DNA from: an uncultured Bacteroidales bacterium
GTDB taxonomy: Bacteria; Bacteroidota; Bacteroidia; Bacteroidales; P3
DNA length: 20,429 bases
Assembly: GCA_947179195.1 (NCBI GenBank)
Contig: CAMXAS010000009.1
Span: 1 to 20,429, forward strand
Direction: 5' to 3'
The notes below the pieces were generated by a model. The model saw only the letters and a program-made list of their open reading frames with translations. It did no database searches and was not told the DNA's origin. Below, piece after piece: positions 15,598 through 20,429 of this stretch. Made by a program: the position numbers and the translations under genes. Each line of letters starts with the position of its first letter. The stretch's first letter is position 1.

Positions 15598-15629
15598 AAA
15601 AAGGGAGGCCGATACGGTCTCCCTTTTTT
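15598..15629. terminator. Bidirectional rho-independent terminator
   Basis: GGGAGGCCG (15603-15611) pairs with CGGTCTCCC (15615-15623) around an ATA loop, nine pairs including one G-U. Six T residues follow, and five A residues precede it. It can serve both the PpiD-like gene on the plus strand and the chromate-transporter-type operon ending at 15649 on the minus strand. Confidence 0.9.
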
Positions 15630-15648
15630 GTATCCGTCAGATGGGTTA

Positions 15649-16206
15649 TCAGTACAGCAGGTAACCGGCCAGGCCGGAGAGCAGAATCAGATAGACCGGG
15701 GAGATTTTCTTGGAGAGGACGGCCGCCAGGGCCACGATGCAAATCAGGCCGCTGCGCCAGTCGATAAAGTTCTGCGGGTTGAGCAACAGCAGGGCCGAGG
15801 AGAAAATCAGGCCGACGACGGCCGGCTTCAGCCCGTCGAGCACGGGTTGCAGATAGGGCAGGCGGGCGCGGCGTTGCGGGTCGAACAGGAATTTCAACAC
15901 CAAAATCATCAGCGCCAAAGACGGCGCGCAGAGCGCGAGGCTCGTGAGGATGGAGCCCAAAATGGCGACGAACACCGGATAGCCGGCTTGCAGGACGGCT
16001 TCGTAGCCCACATAGGTGGCGCAGTTGATGCTGATGGCCCCCGGCGTCATTTGGGAAACGGCAATGAGGTCGGCGAAGCGCGAGGCCGACAGCCAGCCGT
16101 AACGGTGCACGACCTCGTGTTCGATGAGCGAGAGCATGGCGTAGCCGCCGCCGAAGCCGAACAGGCCTATTTTAAAGAACGTATAGCAGAGTTGCAGGAA
16201 TATCAT
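15649..16206 (-). CDS. Chromate-transporter-family half protein, second subunit
   Basis: A 185-residue membrane protein, half the size of classical ChrA and equal to one CHR domain. KIGLFGFGGGYAMLSLIEHEVV (from residue 12) and the QMTPGAISINCATYVGY motif are the family signatures. About five or six hydrophobic helices follow, ending in VYLILLSGLAGYLLY. It overlaps the other half gene by 4 bases (ATGA), so the two are translationally coupled and probably form a heterodimer. Bipartite family members in some bacteria export chromate, but the real substrate in this organism is unknown. The gene ends 20 bases before the bidirectional terminator. Confidence 0.88.
   Translation of the reverse strand: MIFLQLCYTFFKIGLFGFGGGYAMLSLIEHEVVHRYGWLSASRFADLIAVSQMTPGAISINCATYVGYEAVLQAGYPVFVAILGSILTSLALCAPSLALMILVLKFLFDPQRRARLPYLQPVLDGLKPAVVGLIFSSALLLLNPQNFIDWRSGLICIVALAAVLSKKISPVYLILLSGLAGYLLY
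16126..16155. repeat. 30-base direct repeat, copy in the second half-transporter
   Basis: This copy is identical to 16677-16706. It encodes the FGGGYAMLSL motif of the CHR family with identical codons at all ten positions. The two copies are 551 bases apart and in the same reading phase of their genes. Confidence 0.9.
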
Positions 16207-16793
16207 GGCGTGTCGGATTTATTCCTGTGCGCGCGGTAATACGCCGTCAGGCCGCTGCCGAGACCGACGGCCAACAGCACCCATATCGGCGAGAACCGCA
16301 AGACCGTGATGCAGAGGATGGCGGCCAAGGCAATCAGGATGTTCTTTATTTTCAAACCGGTGACGCGCGCCATCTGAATGGCCGGCGCAAAGAGCAAGGC
16401 CACGACGCAGGGGCGGATGCCGTTGAAAATCCGCACGAGGGCCGGATGCTGCCAATAGGGCGCGAACACCGTGGCAATCAGCAGGATGATGACGATGGAG
16501 GGGAGGATGGCGCCGGCGCAGGCCGAGAGTGAGCCTTTGAGCCCGCGCACCTTGTAGCCCGTATAGAGGGCCGTATTGAACACCAAGACCCCCGGCAGGC
16601 TTTGCACGAGCGTAACCGTCTCCCAAAAGTCGGCCTCGCTCAGATAGCGTTTGCGTTCCACCAGTTCGCGTTGCAGGAGCGAGAGCATGGCGTAGCCGCC
16701 GCCGAACGTGAACGTGCCGGTTTTCAGAAAAGAGAAAAAGAGGGCCGGCAGTCCGACCCTCTTTTCCGTTGTCTGTGTCGCTTTTGGCAACAT
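16203..16793 (-). CDS. Chromate-transporter-family half protein, first subunit
   Basis: A 196-residue membrane protein with one CHR domain. TGTFTFGGGYAMLSLLQREL lies at about residues 25-44, and LVQSLPGVLVFNTALYTGYKVRG is the second family signature. Helices then run to GLGSGLTAYYRAHRNKSD at the C-terminus. The start at ATG 16793 is 3 bases after the stop of the S9 peptidase gene, and its end overlaps the next half gene by 4 bases. The pair likely assembles into an inner-membrane anion transporter with the two halves in opposite orientations, as proposed for short-chain CHR proteins. Chromate is the family name; no resistance genes lie nearby, so another anion is possible. Confidence 0.88.
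   Translation of the reverse strand: MLPKATQTTEKRVGLPALFFSFLKTGTFTFGGGYAMLSLLQRELVERKRYLSEADFWETVTLVQSLPGVLVFNTALYTGYKVRGLKGSLSACAGAILPSIVIILLIATVFAPYWQHPALVRIFNGIRPCVVALLFAPAIQMARVTGLKIKNILIALAAILCITVLRFSPIWVLLAVGLGSGLTAYYRAHRNKSDTP
16677..16706. repeat. 30-base direct repeat, copy in the first half-transporter
   Basis: This copy is identical to 16126-16155, both encoding FGGGYAMLSL. It may be the remnant of a tandem duplication or the product of gene conversion. Confidence 0.9.
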
Positions 16794-16796
16794 GGC

Positions 16797-19094
16797 TTAT
16801 TGCGCCACTTGGGTTTCCGTATTCTGTTCCTTGCCGGAGGGCTTGGCGGCCTTGACCGTGAGCCCGCCGCCGTCTATCGCGAACGTCTCTTCGGCATGGT
16901 GCAGGGTTTGCAGGTCTTTTTCCGGCAGGCCTTTCACATGGCGGTCGAGGAAGCGGAAGAAGCGTCTCTGCCACAGGATGCCGTTCTGCGGCCGCAATAC
17001 CCAGTGGTTTTCGTCCGGATAAATCAGGAGTTCGGCCGGGATGCCGCGCATAAGGGCGGCGTTGAAGGCGGCCATGCCCTGGGAGGCCACGATGCGGTAG
17101 TCTTTCTCGCCGTGGATGATGAGGATGGGCGTATCCCACTGGTCGATGAACAGGTGGGGGGAGGTAGCGAACGAGCGCTGGGCCGTCGCGTTGTCTTTAT
17201 CCCAGTACGCGCCGCCCAAGTCCCAGTTCGTAAACCAAAGTTCTTCGGTTTCCAGCGACTGTTGCGGCAGGTTGAACATTCCGTCGTGGGCGATGAAGGC
17301 CTTGAAGCGTTTGTTGTGGTGGCCGGCCAGCCAATACACCGAGAAGCCGCCGTAGCTCGCGCCCACGCAACCCAGTTTGTCTTTATCCACATAGGGCTCC
17401 TTGCTCACGGCGTCGATGGCGGCGAGGTAGTCCTTCATGTTCTGTCCGCCGTAATCGCCGCTGATCTGTTCCAGCCATTCCTGGCCGAAGCCCGGCAAGC
17501 CGCGGCGGTTGGGCGCCACGATGATATAGTCGTTGGCCGCCATAATCTGGAAGTTCCAGCGGTAGCTCCAGAACTGGCTGACCGTGCTCTGCGGGCCGCC
17601 CTGGCAATAGAGCAGCGTGGGGTAGGTCTTGGACGCGTCGAAGTCGGGCGGGAAAATCACCCACGTCAGCATCTTCTGACCGTCGGTGGTCGGAATCCAG
17701 CGGGCTTCCACACGGCCCATCTTGATTTGCGACAGGAATTCCGTATTGATGCGGCTGATTTGGGTCTGATTGGCGTTGATGTCCGGGTTCTGCAGGTCGA
17801 TGGCGAAGATTTCCGAGGGTGCGGACATCGACATACGGACGCCCAACAGCAGTTCGTCGGACACCGGATAGACGGCGGTATAGTCGTGCGTGCCGTCGGT
17901 CAGCATCTTGACCGGCATCTGACACGGAATCAAACCGTCGGAGGTGCGGCCGGCCGCCGACATCGATTCGGCGGTTTGGGATTCCAGACCGCTCAAATCC
18001 ATTTCATAAATCTGCGACAACGCATGATGGTTGCTGATGAAATAGAGTTTGCTGTCGTCCGCCCAGCGGAGGCTTTCCACATTCTGGTCGAAATCCGGCG
18101 TCAGGTAAAAACGGTTGCCGTTCTTCATATCCATCAGGGCCAGGCGGATTTTGTCGGCCTCGTAGCCGTCGCGTTCCATGCTCTCCCAAACCATATAGCG
18201 GCCGGAGGACGAGAAGGCCGGGTTCATATCGTAGCCTTTCATGCCTTGGGTCAGGTTCAGCGTCTGACCCGTCGCCAATTCGTAGCGGTAGAGGTCGGTA
18301 TTGGTCGAGAGCGCGTATTGCAGGCCCGTGAGTTTGCGCGACGTATAGACGATGAACTTACCGTCGGGGCTCCAGCAGAACTGCTCGCAGCCGCCGAAAG
18401 GCTTGACGGGGGATTCGTAGGGTTCGCCCGCGAGGATGTCGTCGCCGGGCGTCATCTTGCCCTGTTGCAGCGGCGACACGAAGATGTGCGGCGCCGTGAA
18501 CACCCATTCGTCCCAGTGGCGGTAGTTCATGTCGGTAAAGACCATGCCCGAGGTCTGCGGCAGGTCGGGATAGAGGTCGGCGGCCTGCGGTTTGACCTGT
18601 ACCTGTTTGATATAGGCGATTTGCGTGCGGTCGGGGCTCAGGCTGAAGCCTTCGATATAGTCGTTTTCTTTCGACACCGTTTCGGCTTTAGGCTTGGCTT
18701 CCTGCGGGTTCATGACGCAGATTTGGCCGTTTTTGAGGAAGTAGAGCGTTTCGTCGTCCGCGCCCCATACCAGATTGCCTTCCGATTCGGCGGTTTCGGT
18801 CAGCCGTCGGGTGTCCGAGCCGTCGGTCCGCATGAGATAGAGGTCGGTATTGCCCTTGTTTTCCTTGACGCTGAAATAGCGCACGCTGTAAACGACGTAT
18901 TCGCCGGAGGGCGAGGGGGCCACTTCGCCCAAACGGCCGAGCGCCCACAAGGCTTCGGGGCTCAGACGCTGATTCTGAATCGCCACTTCGTCGGGGCCGA
19001 GTACAACGGTTTGCTTGTCGCCCGGCTGGCAGGCGGCGAACAGCCACATCCCGGCGGCAAAGAGCAACGGGAGGCCTAAGGTCTTGTTCTTCAT
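16797..19094 (-). CDS. S9-family peptidase lipoprotein, dipeptidyl-peptidase 5-like
   Basis: A 765-residue serine exopeptidase. A lipoprotein signal peptide (LPLLFAAGMWLFAAC, Cys22) is followed by a beta-propeller region with repeats such as SPSGEYVVYS, LVWGADDETLYF, FCWSPDGKFIVYTS and LRWADDSKLYFIS. An alpha/beta-hydrolase domain follows from about residue 480. The catalytic triad is Ser580 in GASYGG, Asp665 in HGEKDYRI and His697 in DENHW. Overall it resembles Porphyromonas DPP5, which removes dipeptides from oligopeptides in the periplasm and serves peptide-based nutrition. This version is longer than the roughly 680-residue DPP5, with an extra C-terminal tail after the last helix. It lies 21 bases after the GNAT gene and 3 bases before the transporter genes. 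Confidence 0.92.
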   Translation of the reverse strand: MKNKTLGLPLLFAAGMWLFAACQPGDKQTVVLGPDEVAIQNQRLSPEALWALGRLGEVAPSPSGEYVVYSVRYFSVKENKGNTDLYLMRTDGSDTRRLTETAESEGNLVWGADDETLYFLKNGQICVMNPQEAKPKAETVSKENDYIEGFSLSPDRTQIAYIKQVQVKPQAADLYPDLPQTSGMVFTDMNYRHWDEWVFTAPHIFVSPLQQGKMTPGDDILAGEPYESPVKPFGGCEQFCWSPDGKFIVYTSRKLTGLQYALSTNTDLYRYELATGQTLNLTQGMKGYDMNPAFSSSGRYMVWESMERDGYEADKIRLALMDMKNGNRFYLTPDFDQNVESLRWADDSKLYFISNHHALSQIYEMDLSGLESQTAESMSAAGRTSDGLIPCQMPVKMLTDGTHDYTAVYPVSDELLLGVRMSMSAPSEIFAIDLQNPDINANQTQISRINTEFLSQIKMGRVEARWIPTTDGQKMLTWVIFPPDFDASKTYPTLLYCQGGPQSTVSQFWSYRWNFQIMAANDYIIVAPNRRGLPGFGQEWLEQISGDYGGQNMKDYLAAIDAVSKEPYVDKDKLGCVGASYGGFSVYWLAGHHNKRFKAFIAHDGMFNLPQQSLETEELWFTNWDLGGAYWDKDNATAQRSFATSPHLFIDQWDTPILIIHGEKDYRIVASQGMAAFNAALMRGIPAELLIYPDENHWVLRPQNGILWQRRFFRFLDRHVKGLPEKDLQTLHHAEETFAIDGGGLTVKAAKPSGKEQNTETQVAQ

Positions 19095-19115
19095 ATTATA
19101 TAGGTATTGTGGTTT

Positions 19116-20339
19116 CTATTTCGTTTGATCCGCCGCTTCCTTTTCAGCCAAGGCTTGCAGATACTTCTGTTTCGTATCTTTGGCGATGACCGACGAGCGT
19201 TCGAAATCCTTCGTCTGGTCGAACAGGCAGCGGTAGGTGTAGTGCCGTTGGTAGAACGTGGCGCCCACCGATTCGTGCAAGGCCCGCATCTTGGGGTTGA
19301 AGTCGCCGACCCACGACAGTTCGATGTGCGTGTACCACGGCTTGGTCTTCATCACTTCGTTCAGGTAATAGAAAATGGCCGATTCAATGCCGTAACGCTG
19401 ATATTTGGGTTTGATGCCCATAATCGTAATGCGCGTGCGCGTCATCATGTGGCGACGTTTCATGTTGAGGAAACGCAAACGGTTGAGCCAATTCATCTTG
19501 CCGTCGAAATGCTTGAAAATCTGACCGGCGTCCGGGAACATGACCAAAAACGCAATCGGTTCGTCCTGATGATAGGCGAACCAAATCATCTTCGGGTCCA
19601 CGACGCCGCGGCCTTCCTTGAGCTCTTTGGCCAGCGTGCGCGGGTCGATGGGCGTAAAGTTCTCGTGGAACTGCCAGGCATCGTCATAGACTTCCTTGAA
19701 GTCCTGCATGAATTTGTCGATGTCTTTGAACGTGACGTGCTTGTAGCTGAAATCGGGCTTGGAACGCGCCCAGTCGGCCACTTTCCAAAAGCGTTCCGGG
19801 AAAGGCTTGCGCAAATCCAGCATATTCGTCACTTGCTCGAAATAGAGCTTGAAGCCGTATTCTTCAAAGAATTGCTTGTAATAAGGCGGGTTGTAGGGCA
19901 TACCCCAGCACGATTCCTCGAAACCCTCCACGAGCAAGCCCCAGAAATTGTCGTTTTCGCCGAAGTTAATCGGGCCGTCCATGGCTTCCATGCCGCGTTC
20001 GGCCAGCCAGGCGCGGGCTTGGTCCATAAGCCGGAACGCCGCCGTCCGGTCTTCGATACATTCGAAAAAGCCCATGCCGCCGGTCGGCTGTTGAAACGTA
20101 AACGCCTTGTTGTCATTGATAAAGGCGGCTACACGGCCAATCACGCGGTCTTGGTCGTCAAACAGCAGGAAGCGCGTCGCGCTGCCGTGTTTGAAAAATT
20201 CGTTCTTGCTGGGCGTAAAGATGTTTTCAACCTGAAATTCCAAGGGCGCGACAAAGCGGTCGTCACCGCGGTAAAGGTCGCGTTGGAATTTGTGGAACAG
20301 GCGGCGGTCGGCCGCCGACATGACTTCTTTGATGTACAT
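19116..20339 (-). CDS. GNAT-superfamily acetyltransferase-like protein
   Basis: A 407-residue cytoplasmic protein of a type common in Bacteroidetes and usually annotated only as GNAT or hypothetical. The N-terminal half contains FHKFQRDLYRGDDRFVAPLEFQ and the conserved block MDGPINFGENDNFWGLLVEGF followed by PYNPPYYKQFFEEYGF. The C-terminal half has the GNAT-like fold with ITIMGIKPKYQRYGIESAIFYYL, the acetyl-CoA-binding R/Q-x-x-G/A region. ELSWVGDFNPKMRALHESVGA is the last beta-alpha element. The ATG at 20339 is preferred; an in-frame TTG at 20348 would add three residues. It is the first gene of the peptidase/transporter operon. The substrate is unknown. Confidence 0.8.
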   Translation of the reverse strand: MYIKEVMSAADRRLFHKFQRDLYRGDDRFVAPLEFQVENIFTPSKNEFFKHGSATRFLLFDDQDRVIGRVAAFINDNKAFTFQQPTGGMGFFECIEDRTAAFRLMDQARAWLAERGMEAMDGPINFGENDNFWGLLVEGFEESCWGMPYNPPYYKQFFEEYGFKLYFEQVTNMLDLRKPFPERFWKVADWARSKPDFSYKHVTFKDIDKFMQDFKEVYDDAWQFHENFTPIDPRTLAKELKEGRGVVDPKMIWFAYHQDEPIAFLVMFPDAGQIFKHFDGKMNWLNRLRFLNMKRRHMMTRTRITIMGIKPKYQRYGIESAIFYYLNEVMKTKPWYTHIELSWVGDFNPKMRALHESVGATFYQRHYTYRCLFDQTKDFERSSVIAKDTKQKYLQALAEKEAADQTK

Positions 20340-20362
20340 GGCGTTCAAAATGTTTAACGGGA

Positions 20363-20378
20363 TAAGCCGGAGGGCTTA
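20363..20378 (-). other. Small hairpin in the leader of the GNAT gene
   Basis: TAAGCC and GGCTTA flank a 4-base loop, six pairs, between the -7 box and the start codon. It is too weak to be a terminator and has no T run. It could tune translation or be chance. Confidence 0.3.
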
Positions 20379-20388
20379 ACTCAACAGA

Positions 20389-20396
20389 CAAAGATA
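20389..20396 (-). promoter_or_regulatory. -7 box of the GNAT-peptidase-transporter operon
   Basis: TATCTTTG on the minus strand, 49 bases before the start codon at 20339. The -33 box at standard spacing is poor. Confidence 0.5.
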
Positions 20397-20429
20397 CAAA
20401 ATAATTGCTGAAAATGGCCGCAAAACCTT

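Noticed and set aside
15649..16793. Calling the transporter pair a chromate-resistance operon
   Set aside because: There is no chrB, chrC, chrF or other metal-resistance gene nearby. The family includes proteins of unknown substrate, so only the family is claimed.
16602..19079. 825-codon open frame on the plus strand, opposite the S9 peptidase gene
   Set aside because: It mirrors a clear enzyme with an intact catalytic triad. The antisense product is low-complexity, rich in Arg, His, Gly and Val, with no recognisable domain. In GC-rich genes that rarely use TTA, CTA or TCA codons, long stop-free antisense frames are expected.
19107..20357. 416-codon open frame opposite the GNAT gene
   Set aside because: Antisense shadow without motifs; the minus-strand frame is a recognisable GNAT-type protein.

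Overview
This window looks like chromosomal, mostly housekeeping DNA from a GC-rich member of the Bacteroidetes, probably a Bacteroidales. Three things point there. Most intergenic regions carry the Bacteroidetes -7 promoter box TAnnTTTG, several with a TTTG-like -33 box 19-20 bases upstream. Shine-Dalgarno sequences are weak or absent. The gene set is characteristic: purH followed by mreBCD, a DUF4837-type lipoprotein, a DPP5-like S9 peptidase, a FemAB/GNAT protein beside a THDVD-type deacetylase, and a PpiD-like foldase. I cannot fix the genus. No tRNA, rRNA, insertion sequence, phage gene or CRISPR array is visible. No stretch longer than about 190 bases lacks a gene.

Layout, left to right. 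(1) 1-5446, minus strand: a glycosyltransferase with its own promoter, then a lipoprotein gene with a near-perfect promoter starting right after the glycosyltransferase stop. Next come a P-loop kinase/dCMP-deaminase fusion, a FemAB/GNAT-like acyltransferase and a polysaccharide-deacetylase-like protein that runs off the left edge. The last four are packed with 1 base, a 32-base overlap and 5 bases between them, so they are probably one operon. (2) 5631-9780, plus strand: purH with promoter and terminator, then mreB-mreC-mreD. mreC uses a TTG start, and the usual next genes (PBP2/rodA) are absent. (3) 9788-13371, minus strand: cca, miaA, a COG0731-type radical SAM protein and a small unknown protein, spaced 2, 4 and 2 bases apart. 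This looks like a tRNA-maturation operon with two uncharacterised members. (4) 13461-15575, plus strand: a PpiD-like periplasmic foldase ending at a strong, probably bidirectional terminator. (5) 15649-20339, minus strand: a GNAT protein, a DPP5-like lipoprotein peptidase and two half-size chromate-transporter-family genes overlapping by 4 bases.

There is no clear new defence or mobile system here. The points most worth checking are the kinase/deaminase fusion (the architecture of yeast Dcd1, but with an intact Walker A motif), the uncharacterised members of the tRNA operon, a 30-base identical repeat shared by the two half-transporters, and a predicted leaderless cca transcript. All functional calls come from reading motifs, not from database searches.
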